Shown: positions 13,542 through 21,300 of the stretch, piece after piece | Numbering within the stretch: position 1 is the stretch's first letter | Layout of the letters: every line of letters starts with the position of its first letter | Virus record (IMG/VR): IMGVR_UViG_3300032282_003162 | Span: 1-23,813 of that record | From: a virus | DNA: 23,813 nt | Strand: one strand, 5' to 3' | Position numbers and translations under genes: made by a program | The notes under the pieces: model-generated | Database searches by the model: none | What the model was told of the DNA's origin: nothing | Seen by the model: only the letters and a program-made list of their open reading frames with translations

Positions 13542-13994
13542 ATGAATAAGACAGCGATTATGCAAGCGGTGCAGCGACTGGAATTACTTTTAACAGATCC
13601 ATTCTTACCATTGCCTTTTGAGCAAGAAATAAAAGATATTGTAAGGGTGTTGCGCTCGGCATCAGGCAAAGGGAAGGGCGCTTGGTTCTCTCACTTACCC
13701 AAACATCAAGTGCACAGCGATACTAGTCGTGAAGCGGCGGAGCATGTGGCGCCACGATTTGGTCGCATCACGCAAATCGTTTATCAACAGTTTATTGCTG
13801 CGGGTCATGCTGGTTTGACTGACGAGGAGGGTGCAATCAAGCTTGGCATGACCGGAAACTCGTACAGACCCTGTAGGGTTGATCTGATGGATCGAGGTCT
13901 GGTGCATGACTCAGGCCGCCGCAGGAAAACAATTGCAGGACGGAATGCCGTGGTGTGGACTGTTACTGATTGGAGCGACCATGTTTTTGAATAA
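13542..13994 (+). CDS. Winged-helix DNA-binding phage protein (150 aa)
   Basis: GAGG lies five bases before the ATG. The N-terminal ~45 residues form two helices (IMQAVQRLELLLTDPFLPL). The rest is a winged-helix unit often seen in phage replication-region proteins: HSDTSREAAEHVAPRFGRIT, then GLTDEEGAIKLGMTGNSYRP as the HTH with CRVDLMDRGLVHDSG as recognition helix and turn, and RRKTIAGRNAVVWTVT as the wing. Likely binds DNA; target unknown. It could regulate the small-gene operon or assist replication. Its last 14 bases overlap the next gene. Confidence 0.78.
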   Translation: MNKTAIMQAVQRLELLLTDPFLPLPFEQEIKDIVRVLRSASGKGKGAWFSHLPKHQVHSDTSREAAEHVAPRFGRITQIVYQQFIAAGHAGLTDEEGAIKLGMTGNSYRPCRVDLMDRGLVHDSGRRRKTIAGRNAVVWTVTDWSDHVFE

Positions 13995-14247
13995 CTTAAT
14001 CTCGTACTTTTTTTCATACGACGGATCGTATCCGGAGTTTATCCAGCTCAACAACATACGACCAGATGATCCGCGTCGGTACGACGAGCGTCGCAAAAAG
14101 TGTATCGAGTACCTGCGCGATCGCAACTTGTACTTGCTTGATGGCGTGTTTGTGCCGTCAAAAGCTGCGAACACAGATGTAACAATTATTTTTAACCGTG
14201 AGCGCGTCAAAATTGGCGAGCCGCTTATTCAGGTGGTGGCAAAATGA
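13981..14247 (+). CDS. Phage protein of unknown function (88 aa)
   Basis: The start is the ATG at 13981, with GGAG five bases upstream, inside the end of the winged-helix gene; a longer frame to 13906 is rejected. Residues 1-12 are hydrophobic (MFLNNLISYFFS), then SYPEFIQLNNIRPDDPRRYD, RKKCIEYLRDRNLYLLDG and a beta-like end (TDVTIIFNRERVKIGEPLIQ). It looks like a small cytoplasmic or membrane-edge protein; I recognise no family. Its TGA overlaps the lipoprotein start. Confidence 0.65.
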   Translation: MFLNNLISYFFSYDGSYPEFIQLNNIRPDDPRRYDERRKKCIEYLRDRNLYLLDGVFVPSKAANTDVTIIFNRERVKIGEPLIQVVAK

Positions 14248-14534
14248 GACTTGTTCTAGTCGCGTTAATTTCGTTTCTGAGCGCTTGCTCGACGATGCAA
14301 GGGGGTAGCATCAAAGAGGCTGCTGTAACGCCACCAGCGACATCTGATGCCGTCTCAAACCTGTTAGTGGAGAAAGAAGTCCAGCCGCTGACTAGAGCCG
14401 AGGTGATTGCAGGTATTGGAGAGTGTGAGGCAGCAAAGCTGCGTCCGGTTTTGTTGCTGACAAAGCGAAAGGTAAATGGCCAAATTATTCCAGCAGTTGT
14501 GGAGGTGACATGCCAGCCGCAGCCATTGAAATGA
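14244..14534 (+). CDS. Phage lipoprotein (lipobox LSAC)
   Basis: The ATG overlaps the previous TGA. The N-terminus MRLVLVALISFLSACSTM is a type II signal peptide with lipobox LSAC and C15 as the acylated cysteine. The mature part is 82 residues with a variable linker, then LTRAEVIAGIGECEAAKLRP and KRKVNGQIIPAVVEVTC, with two more cysteines (about C57 and C91) that could pair. Similar small lipoproteins with this end occur in other aquatic phages, function unknown. It might act as a spanin-like or superinfection-exclusion protein in the outer membrane, but no lysis gene is adjacent. Confidence 0.8.
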   Translation: MRLVLVALISFLSACSTMQGGSIKEAAVTPPATSDAVSNLLVEKEVQPLTRAEVIAGIGECEAAKLRPVLLLTKRKVNGQIIPAVVEVTCQPQPLK

Positions 14535-14701
14535 TGATTTACACGGGCATCTTTATGGCGGTGTCCGGTTTTGGTTTATTTATGATTGCCTACAAACGAG
14601 ACGAGGACGAGACATCCACTTGGGAGGATGTTTGCGCAATGATCACGATGTGTGGCCTAGTGAATATCGCGGTCGGAATAATTTTGTGGATAGTGAAATG
14701 A
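14510..14701 (+). CDS. Two-pass small membrane protein (63 aa)
   Basis: The ATG at 14510 has a strong GGAGGTG just upstream and lies within the end of the lipoprotein gene. Two hydrophobic helices (about MMIYTGIFMAVSGFGLFMIA and ITMCGLVNIAVGIILWIV) flank an acidic loop KRDEDETSTWED. Size and topology would suit a small holin or envelope modifier, but no endolysin is near and the resemblance is general only. Its stop overlaps the next ATG. Confidence 0.7.
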   Translation: MPAAAIEMMIYTGIFMAVSGFGLFMIAYKRDEDETSTWEDVCAMITMCGLVNIAVGIILWIVK

Positions 14702-14913
14702 TTAAAAAAACTGATTGGTATCCGTCGTCAACATTGCCGTCGCGGCGTGGTTGGTACGATGTCCGTTGGCCTAGTGGCAACATCCGCCGGCGTTATTGGA
14801 ATGGTCGGGAATGGGTGCAGCATCCGCGGGGAATGGTGTCTGTATTTAATTTATTTAATAAAAACAACCGCGGCGCTTGGAGAGGATTGGCTCAACCATA
14901 TTGGAAGGGTTGA
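14698..14913 (+). CDS. Small aromatic, basic phage protein (71 aa)
   Basis: The start is the ATG overlapping the preceding TGA; a longer frame to 14620 is discounted. The protein is rich in Trp, Arg and Gly: DWYPSSTLPSRRGWYDVRW, NIRRRYWNGREWV, then NKNNRGAWRGLAQPYWKG. The short pattern GWYDVxW ... RRYWNGxEW recalls small Trp-motif beta proteins in phages. Function unknown; it may bind nucleic acid or membrane surfaces, which is a guess. Confidence 0.68.
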   Translation: MIKKTDWYPSSTLPSRRGWYDVRWPSGNIRRRYWNGREWVQHPRGMVSVFNLFNKNNRGAWRGLAQPYWKG

Positions 14914-14948
14914 GCGTGATTGCACACTTTTGGAAAAAAAGGAAACAC

Positions 14949-15203
14949 ATGAGCATTGAGGAAGAGAAGCAAGTGTCCTACACGGGTAACGGAACTGCTG
15001 GCAGAGAGAACATGACACTACCCACTGGGTTTTTATTTCAGATGCCAAAGGCAGAAAAGCAAGAGCCTGTGGCGCAACCAAAGCGCGAATGGGTTGGACT
15101 GACGGATGATGAGTATCAGGCGATTTTGAAAGAACACGACGGCGCTGGTTTGCTTGCGTTTTACAATTTAATTGAAGCCAAGCTGCGGGAGAAAAACACA
15201 TGA
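14949..15203 (+). CDS. Phage protein of unknown function (84 aa)
   Basis: Three starts are possible: TTG 14910 (overlapping the previous stop), GTG 14916 and ATG 14949. I choose ATG 14949 because AAGGA lies five to six bases upstream and the residues before it look out of frame. The C-terminal half holds EWVGLTDDEYQAILKEHDGA, a pattern recurring in short phage early proteins, followed by a helix. The first half is polar and probably flexible. ATGA overlap with the next gene. Confidence 0.65.
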   Translation: MSIEEEKQVSYTGNGTAGRENMTLPTGFLFQMPKAEKQEPVAQPKREWVGLTDDEYQAILKEHDGAGLLAFYNLIEAKLREKNT

Positions 15204-15358
15204 GCGACATAGAGGTGATGATTGCTTATATGCAATTGAAAATCCGTCAGCGTGATTGGCACGGTGTAGCAGATGCCGCAAATGATATTCGCGTAATGGA
15301 AGCGCAATTGAGCAGCGAGCCTACATTGACGGTCGTTCCGAAGGAGAATAAAAGATGA
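15200..15358 (+). CDS. Small helical phage protein (52 aa)
   Basis: ATG and stop both overlap their neighbours by ATGA. It reads MSDIEVMIAYMQLKIRQRDW, then HGVADAANDIRVMEAQLSSE: two amphipathic helices around a DWHGVADAANDIR turn. Short phage proteins with this R-D-W-H-x-V-x-D-A pattern are common and uncharacterised. It resembles the 72-aa protein at 16050 in layout. Confidence 0.7.
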   Translation: MSDIEVMIAYMQLKIRQRDWHGVADAANDIRVMEAQLSSEPTLTVVPKENKR

Positions 15359-15672
15359 AAAAATGTCTTGCTATTTTTTTGCTGGTATCTTCTAGCGCAC
15401 ACGCTGGATTTTTGAGTGGCAACAAGCTGCTGGAGTACATGAATGCGGAGCCCGAATGGCGCATGTTTGCTATGGGTTATGTGGCTGGGGTGCACGACGC
15501 TGGAGACAAGGCGGTATTTTGCTCGCCAGACAGCATCAAAGTTGGGCAGACTAGAGACATTGTTAAGGTTTACCTCGAAACGCACCCAGCCGAGCGCCAT
15601 GAGCTTGCGGACACATTGATCCTGCGAGTGCTGAAACAACACTATCCGTGCAAGAGGGGGACATCATCATGA
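15355..15672 (+). CDS. Secreted Rap1a/Tai-family protein (immunity-like)
   Basis: The ATG overlaps the preceding stop, with AAGGAG about eight bases upstream. Residues 1-17 are a Sec signal peptide (MKKCLAIFLLVSSSAHA, cleavage before GF). The mature ~88 residues fit the Rap1a/Tai pattern: FLSGNKLLEYM, FAMGYVAGVHDAG, FCSPDSIKVGQTRDIVKVYL, HPAERHELADTLILRVL and HYPC. C56 and C99 can form the disulfide seen in that fold. Family members in Serratia neutralise peptidoglycan amidase effectors of type VI secretion in the periplasm. In a phage the partner is unknown: it might block a competitor's or host's amidase, or the phage's own lysin in timing. The family call is fairly firm, the role is inference. 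Confidence 0.82.
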   Translation: MKKCLAIFLLVSSSAHAGFLSGNKLLEYMNAEPEWRMFAMGYVAGVHDAGDKAVFCSPDSIKVGQTRDIVKVYLETHPAERHELADTLILRVLKQHYPCKRGTSS

Positions 15673-15782
15673 AAGACGAAACACCGGTGGATGCGCTGTA
15701 TCCGATGTGGACATTTTTTATGGAAGTGTTTCTATTTGGCTTGGTTATAGGGTTTTTTGCCGGCTGGTGCTTCAATGGCTAA
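15669..15782 (+). CDS. 37-aa single-pass membrane peptide
   Basis: The ATG overlaps the Rap1a-like stop. The 37 residues carry a short acidic start (MKDETPVDALYPMW), then a hydrophobic helix (FFMEVFLFGLVIGFFAGWCF). Orientation and role are unknown. Its last eight bases overlap one possible start of the next gene. Confidence 0.6.
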   Translation: MKDETPVDALYPMWTFFMEVFLFGLVIGFFAGWCFNG

Positions 15783-16053
15783 AGCCTTGCAGATAGGGGA
15801 CTGCATGTACCCAATGTGGTTGTACAAATACATCTCGGTGCTAGACCTGCCGCCGGAGTGGCTGGAAAGCCCACGGAGGATTAGGCAGCTGGGGGAGAAG
15901 GAGCGGCGGGAAGACCAGAAAATCTGTGCGTGGTGCAAGGTGCCAAAGACGCAGGAAGAGTACCGCCCAAAATCTGATGGGGTGATTGCGTCGTGGTGCA
16001 GGGAATGCATGGAAGCGAATAACAAACGAAAGAAGAAAAAGGTTAAAATATGA
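15775..16053 (+). CDS. Small zinc-ribbon protein (CxxC...CxxC)
   Basis: Two starts compete. ATG 15775 gives 92 residues but has only a weak site. ATG 15805 (MYPMWLYKYISVLDL) has AGGGGA four bases upstream and gives 82. The C-terminal part contains ICAWCKVPKTQEEYRPKSDG and SWCRECMEANNKRKKKK: two CxxC pairs 22 residues apart, as in small phage zinc ribbons that resemble the metal-binding part of HNH nucleases. No HNH histidines are present. It ends in a lysine-rich tail, consistent with nucleic acid binding. Function unknown. Confidence 0.72.
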   Translation: MAKALQIGDCMYPMWLYKYISVLDLPPEWLESPRRIRQLGEKERREDQKICAWCKVPKTQEEYRPKSDGVIASWCRECMEANNKRKKKKVKI

Positions 16054-16268
16054 GCGACTACGCTGAGACTGTCAGGCGCCTAAGATTGCTAGAGAAGCAA
16101 TGCTCTGAGGCAATCAATGCACGCAAGTGGAAGGTAGCGCACGATTTGGCTGGGCAGATGGTGGATGAGAGCATGAGCTTACGCATCAGCTGTGCATTCG
16201 AGTCGTGGAACCAAACGGACACCGAACGCTCACCGGACGATGTAGTAATAGGAGAGCGTTTGGTTTAG
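16050..16268 (+). CDS. Helical phage protein of unknown function (72 aa)
   Basis: ATG overlaps the preceding TGA. The sequence DYAETVRRLRLLEKQCSEAI then NARKWKVAHDLAGQMVDESM is two amphipathic helices with a RKWKVAHDLA turn, echoing the 52-aa protein at 15200. The remainder (ESWNQTDTERSPDDVVIGER) is polar. It is the last gene before the terminase leader. Confidence 0.68.
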   Translation: MSDYAETVRRLRLLEKQCSEAINARKWKVAHDLAGQMVDESMSLRISCAFESWNQTDTERSPDDVVIGERLV

Positions 16269-16351
16269 GGAATGGGGAAAGCGGATGCTGAGTAGTTCCA
16301 AAAGCTACAGATCAATCAGACGCAGCGAGTACCCAGTAGCACAAAATACGC

Positions 16352-16380
16352 TACAATTCCCGCGTCACATTAACGGGAAT
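16352..16380 (+). promoter_or_regulatory. terS leader: TACAAT -10-like box and 7-bp hairpin
   Basis: The 119-base gap 16269-16387 holds TACAAT at 16352-16357 (no good -35 seen) and an inverted repeat ATTCCCG (16356-16362) / CGGGAAT (16374-16380) with an 11-base loop, ending seven bases before the terS ATG. The right arm contains the only purine-rich candidate ribosome site, so pairing could hide it. A packaging site could also lie here or in terS, but no repeats identify it. Confidence 0.45.
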
Positions 16381-16387
16381 ACGGATC

Positions 16388-16897
16388 ATGCCGGAAACCA
16401 AGCCGCCCAAAAAAACGGGCAGACCATCTAAGTACACGCCAGAGCTGGCAGCTGAAATATGCGAAAGACTCAGTAACGGAGAGCCCCTGCGCCAAATATG
16501 CAGGGATGAGCATATGCCGGCATGGACTGCTGTGTATGCGTGGAGTGCGAAAGACGCTGTGCTTTCCGAACGCATCGCGCGAGCAAGGGAAATGGGCTTT
16601 GACGCCATAGCGGAAGAGGCATTGATCATTGCTGACAATCCTAAGTTTGGCATGAAGGAGACGATCGGCAAGGACGGCTCGGTCATTACCCGCGAGGACA
16701 TGCTTGGCCACAGGAAACTGCAGATCGAGACGCGGCTGAAGCTGCTGGCTAAGTGGGACCCGAAGCGCTACGGCGACAAGCTGTCGCTGTCCGGCGACAA
16801 GGAGAACCCAATCCACATCGAGGCCAAAGTTCAGGCTGAACAATACTTCGACGAGCTGCTGGTCAACCTCGAGCTGACCAAGGCGGTCGGTGACTGA
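16388..16897 (+). CDS. terS: Terminase small subunit (Sf6-type)
   Basis: The protein has 169 residues. The N-terminus after a basic stretch is GRPSKYTPELAAEICERLSN, then EPLRQICRDEHMPAWTAVYA, an HTH typical of Sf6 gp1-like small terminases. A central helical part follows (ERIARAREMGFDAIAEEALI, with IADNPKFG) and LGHRKLQIETRLKLLAKWDPKRYGDK is the conserved block toward the C-terminus. The protein recognises the packaging site and regulates the large subunit. Only CGGA and the hairpin arm GGGAA precede the ATG, a weak ribosome site. The large subunit gene starts eight bases before its stop. Confidence 0.9.
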   Translation: MPETKPPKKTGRPSKYTPELAAEICERLSNGEPLRQICRDEHMPAWTAVYAWSAKDAVLSERIARAREMGFDAIAEEALIIADNPKFGMKETIGKDGSVITREDMLGHRKLQIETRLKLLAKWDPKRYGDKLSLSGDKENPIHIEAKVQAEQYFDELLVNLELTKAVGD

Positions 16898-18299
16898 TCT
16901 CAGTGTATTAGCAGACCCGCAGGTACGGGCGCAATTTGAGGCGCTCGACCCGCTATATCGACTAGCGTGGGCGTGGCGCGCTAAATGGCTCAAGAAGGCA
17001 CACAAGCACCAGATCTTGCCTACAGGCGACTGGTGGTCAATCTGGTTGCTTTTGGCGGGTCGTGGTGCGGGCAAGACCAGAACGGCCGCGGAGCAGATCG
17101 GGTGGTGGGCATGGCGACAGCCGAGCACCCGCTGGCTGGTAGGTGCGCCGACGAGCTCGGATGTGAGATCGACTTGCTTTGAGGGCGACTCTGGCCTGCT
17201 GTCGGTGATCCCAGCGCCGCTAATCGAGGATTACAACAAGGCCTTGCACGAGCTCAAGCTGATCAATGGCTCGCTGATTAAAGGCATACCGGCCTCAGAG
17301 CCCGAGCGCTTTCGCGGTCCGCAGTTCCACGGCGCGTGGCTGGATGAGCTGGCTGCGTGGGATTATTTGCAGGAAGCGTGGGATCAGGTGCAGTTTGGCG
17401 TGCGACTGGGCAAGAAGACGCACATTATCTGCACAACGACGCCGAGGCCGAAGGATTTGATTGTCGAGCTGATTGGCCGCGAGGGCGATGATGTCACGGT
17501 CACGACCGCATCAACTTACGCGAACCTCGATAACTTGTCGGAGAATTTCCGTAAGCAGATCTTGAGCTACGAGGGTACGAAATTAGGTCGGCAGGAGATC
17601 TACGCAGAGATCATTGACCCCGAGGATGGGGGGATTGTCAAACGCGATCATTTCAAGCTGTGGCCTTCAGGAAAGGCCTTGCCTAAGTTCGAGTTCATTC
17701 TGCAAAGCTATGACTGCGCGGCCACCGACAAGAACCACAGCGACCCCACGGCGTGCATTACATGGGGCGTGTTCAAGCCGACAGACAACCCGATGTCGGT
17801 GATGATGATTGATGCGTGGCAAGAGAAGCTGCAGTACCCAGACCTGCGGCCAAAGGTGATCGAGGAATACAAGACCAGTTACGGTGAGGGCAAGGAGGGC
17901 AAGCGCGTTGACTTGATCCTCGTGGAGGACAAGAGCGCCGGCATCTCGTTGATCCAAGACCTGCAGCGTGCGCATCTGCCTGTGCGCGCGTACAACCCTG
18001 GCCGAGCCGACAAGACGCAGCGCCTGAACATTGTGTCCAACATCATCGCAGCCGGTCGCGTGTGGGTGCCAGAGTCTGGTGTAAAGAAGGGCTTTGTGCG
18101 TGACTGGGCTGAGGGCGCGATTAGTCAGATCTGTTCATTCCCCGAGTCAACGCATGATGATTTTGTCGATGCGACGACACAGGCTTTGCGATACTTGCGT
18201 GATGCTGGTTGGCTCGACATTGACCCCGAGCGTGCGTATGATGACGACGATGATGATGAGTACACTCGCAAGAAGCGGGTGAATCCTTACGCCGTTTAG
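16890..18299 (+). CDS. terL: Terminase large subunit (ATPase and nuclease)
   Basis: The protein has 469 residues from a GTG inside the end of terS. ATPase domain: Walker A GRGAGKT (57-63), Walker B GAWLDEL (148-154) with D152 and E153, and coupling motif TTTPRP (182-187). RNase H-like nuclease: SYDCAATD (273-280) with D275, VEDKSAG (345-351) with E346/D347, and HDDFVDA (422-428) with D427. All expected acidic residues are present. The C-terminus has a six-aspartate run (451-456) followed by a basic YTRKKRVNPYAV. It drives DNA into the procapsid and cuts concatemers. An ideal AGGAGG for the next gene overlaps its stop. Confidence 0.97.
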   Translation: MTDLSVLADPQVRAQFEALDPLYRLAWAWRAKWLKKAHKHQILPTGDWWSIWLLLAGRGAGKTRTAAEQIGWWAWRQPSTRWLVGAPTSSDVRSTCFEGDSGLLSVIPAPLIEDYNKALHELKLINGSLIKGIPASEPERFRGPQFHGAWLDELAAWDYLQEAWDQVQFGVRLGKKTHIICTTTPRPKDLIVELIGREGDDVTVTTASTYANLDNLSENFRKQILSYEGTKLGRQEIYAEIIDPEDGGIVKRDHFKLWPSGKALPKFEFILQSYDCAATDKNHSDPTACITWGVFKPTDNPMSVMMIDAWQEKLQYPDLRPKVIEEYKTSYGEGKEGKRVDLILVEDKSAGISLIQDLQRAHLPVRAYNPGRADKTQRLNIVSNIIAAGRVWVPESGVKKGFVRDWAEGAISQICSFPESTHDDFVDATTQALRYLRDAGWLDIDPERAYDDDDDDEYTRKKRVNPYAV

Positions 18300-18310
18300 G
18301 AGGCGCTGCC

Positions 18311-21300
18311 TTGCCTAAAGAAATCAAAAAAATACTTAAAGGTGCGGTCAAAGATTATGTTGACCCGCCCACGAAGCATTTAAATGATTGGCAATGGCGA
18401 CAGCTTCAGTCCGTGCAACGCGATGTGCCGGTGACCGAGGTACCTGACTACATTCAAAAAGGCTTTGGCGAGTTCATGTCCGAGCAGGCCAAGCGAGCTG
18501 CAGCCGGCGACCTCACTGCACGAGACCTATTGAAGGCGTACCTAATCACGCAGTCAAGCATTGGCCGTCAAGGGCTGTCTTACAACACAGCGACTAAAGC
18601 AGGCCTCAAGGTTCCCAAGACTGACGAATTAGTTAGACCAGAGGGCGCGTTTGCTACTTGGTTGGGATCAAAGTCTGGCCAGAAGTACCTTGACGCTGCC
18701 ATGAAGGGCGAGCTTGACAAGCAGGCTTTGGCTGAAATCCAAGCGAAGTTTGCGCCGTTTGGGAAGCAAAATGCTTTAGGGCAGTCAATGGAGTATGCGG
18801 CCAATGTCGCGCCCAAGATGGCTGCCGACCTGAACAAGGCGATCACCGGAACGGCGGATGAGTACCGTGATTATGCGGAGCAGCTCAAGGGCATCGCTGG
18901 ATCTAAGTCTGGCTTCATCGGTTCGATGCTTGGCCGCGGCGACCTGCCGACATTTGACGCACGACAGATATACCTGCACACAGCTGGCGAGCCGCTGCCT
19001 ACAGCGACTCCATCGAGCGTGCTTAACCGTGGCAAGGGCTTTGGTGGCCGCGAGGCTGTAGACCGTCTAGCAGCGCGTCAGGCGGCCATGGGATTGGCCA
19101 TCGACCCGTCGCTCGATCCGTTCTATCAGCATCTGACGCACCACACTATTTGGGACAAAATCGGCAACGACCAGACAACACATCAGGATCTAATCGAGGC
19201 CATGAAAAACTACAAAGCCGGCGGTCCTGTTCACATGAAGGATGGCAGCTCGATATTCGACCAGCCATCGACCGAAGAGTTGAAGCAGGCAAGCAAGGCC
19301 GCTTATGGCAAGCAGCGCATGTTTGGAATGACTAGGCCAGAGCAGGCGGCAGAACCGCAGGATCTTGCAACTTTGTCGTCTTATAACCCTACGCTGCGTC
19401 AGTCAATTGCTAAGGGAATAAAGTCTGGCTTGCAGTATCTCGGTGCGCCGAGCAGCCAAGCTCGGAATGTGTCTCACTTGTTAACGGAGCCCGCGGCAAA
19501 TCCAACCGGCTTTGTTTCGCCGCTTGATTTTGTTCCGGTCTTGGGTACGGCGGTCGGACTGCAAGAGGGGCTGCAGAATGCTAAGGAGTCGATGGAGCAG
19601 GGCGACAAGGTTGGTGCGTTGATTGATTTAGCGGTTGGGGTGGCGCCTGGTTCGTTCTCTACGATTGCTGCTGCACCCGCGACGGGTCGGGCATTGAAGC
19701 GTGGCGTGCAGGCTGGTGAACGATATGCAGAGCGCACGCTGCCTGAGATCATGGAACGCGGCGGTCCGCTTGCCGATGCGCTGTCAGGACTTACAAAGGG
19801 CTCACGCAGCCAGATATTCATCGGACCGTCGGCCGCTACATGGGATGCTGCCGCGGCTAAGAAGGCCTACGGCATGGAGCGCGCGGGCAAGACGCCGCTC
19901 GAGATCTGGAAAGAGACCGGCACATTTAAGGCGGCCGATGGTAACTGGCGCCAAGAGATTTCTGATGTGGGCTCACGGTTTAATGAGCCGAAGGACATCA
20001 AGGAAAAGGCTGCTGCTAAAAAGCAGCAAGAACTTTTAAACAGAGAGCGTATCTACGAGAGCAGTCTGCACCCAGACCTTTTCCCGACGCGCTTGGCAGA
20101 GGCGCAGAAAGAGCTGCGTAACCAGAATAAACAGCTGAGGTTCGAGCGCCAGCGTCCGCTTGGGTTGGAGGCAAACCCAGAAACGCAAGGCAATCTAGCA
20201 AGGATTGCGTTAGAGCACCCAGCGCTGTACGAGGCTTATCCGACGCTTGCAAACATTCCGGTGTATCAGGTGAACAAACCGCTGCCCGGCGGCGCTAGTG
20301 CCAATATGGTTGTCACCCGAGGCGCTCGAGAGTCGGCCACAGGGAATTACTTGCCCGAGGTGAAGAACATCAGTTTGTCTCGAGTGCGTAGACCTAGCCA
20401 AGCGCGGAATTACCGTAGTGACACGCTGCACGAGCTGCAACACGCAGTGCAAACGATTGAGGATTGGGCGCCAGGCGGCTCCGTCAACCCCAATAACCCA
20501 GCGGCCATAGAGATATATGAGCGCTTGAAAAACGCGCAACCAGCCGGTTCAGAGCGCCTTACAGATGAAAGGTTAAGGCAAATGGCTGCAAGGGAGGCCT
20601 ACGAGCGCATGGCTGGCGAAGCAGAGTCTCGCGCAACCGAAGCGCGTAAAGACCTTACCGCAGCAGAGCGTCGCGAGATCTTGCCGACTGTTACTTATGC
20701 AACAGATGTGCCGCTCGAGAGACAGATTGTGCAGCAGCCATTCCGTTTTGAAGCACCGGCAACCAGTACACCAGCGCTTGATGCCATGCGCATGAAAGAG
20801 TGGGACGGCAAGGTTGAGGGCATGAAGGAGGGTGGCAAGAAGATTGTTAAGTCTGTTGTTTCATCGGCGATTCAATTGCCGCAGTCACAATCACGCGGGT
20901 TGTCGGCCACTGAAAAACAGGCCTTGAGGTCTATGGGGCTTGGCGTGCCTGGCGTTGACTTCAGCGATGTGATGGACCCAGCTCAAAAGATGCGGTTCTC
21001 AGAGTTGCTTGGCAACATTGGCGCCGAGGGCAAATATCTCAACATCACGCAATCTGATCGCAGCCGAGTGTTTGGTCCGAACAAAGGCGGCGTAGGATTT
21101 TCCGGTTTGCAGCTGACCAGTGTTCCGCATAAAGAGGCGGGTTCTGTATGGGGGCTTGGCAAAGAGGCTCATGCAACCCGCATGATTAACGCCAACACGC
21201 CGGACACTGTTTGGACGACATTCATTGGGTCACCAACGCAGCACATGAGTAACCCAGTAACCGTGCAGCGTATGCTCGAGGCGCATCGAAAGGCTGGTGC

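Noticed and set aside
14244-14701. Lipoprotein plus two-pass membrane protein as a holin/spanin lysis cassette
   Set aside because: No endolysin or inner-membrane spanin is adjacent, and neither protein has the features of known holins or Rz1 beyond general size and lipobox.
16370-17128. 252-aa minus-strand frame opposite terS and terL
   Set aside because: Both plus-strand genes carry clear terminase motifs here; the reverse frame has no recognisable domain and is a codon-bias shadow.
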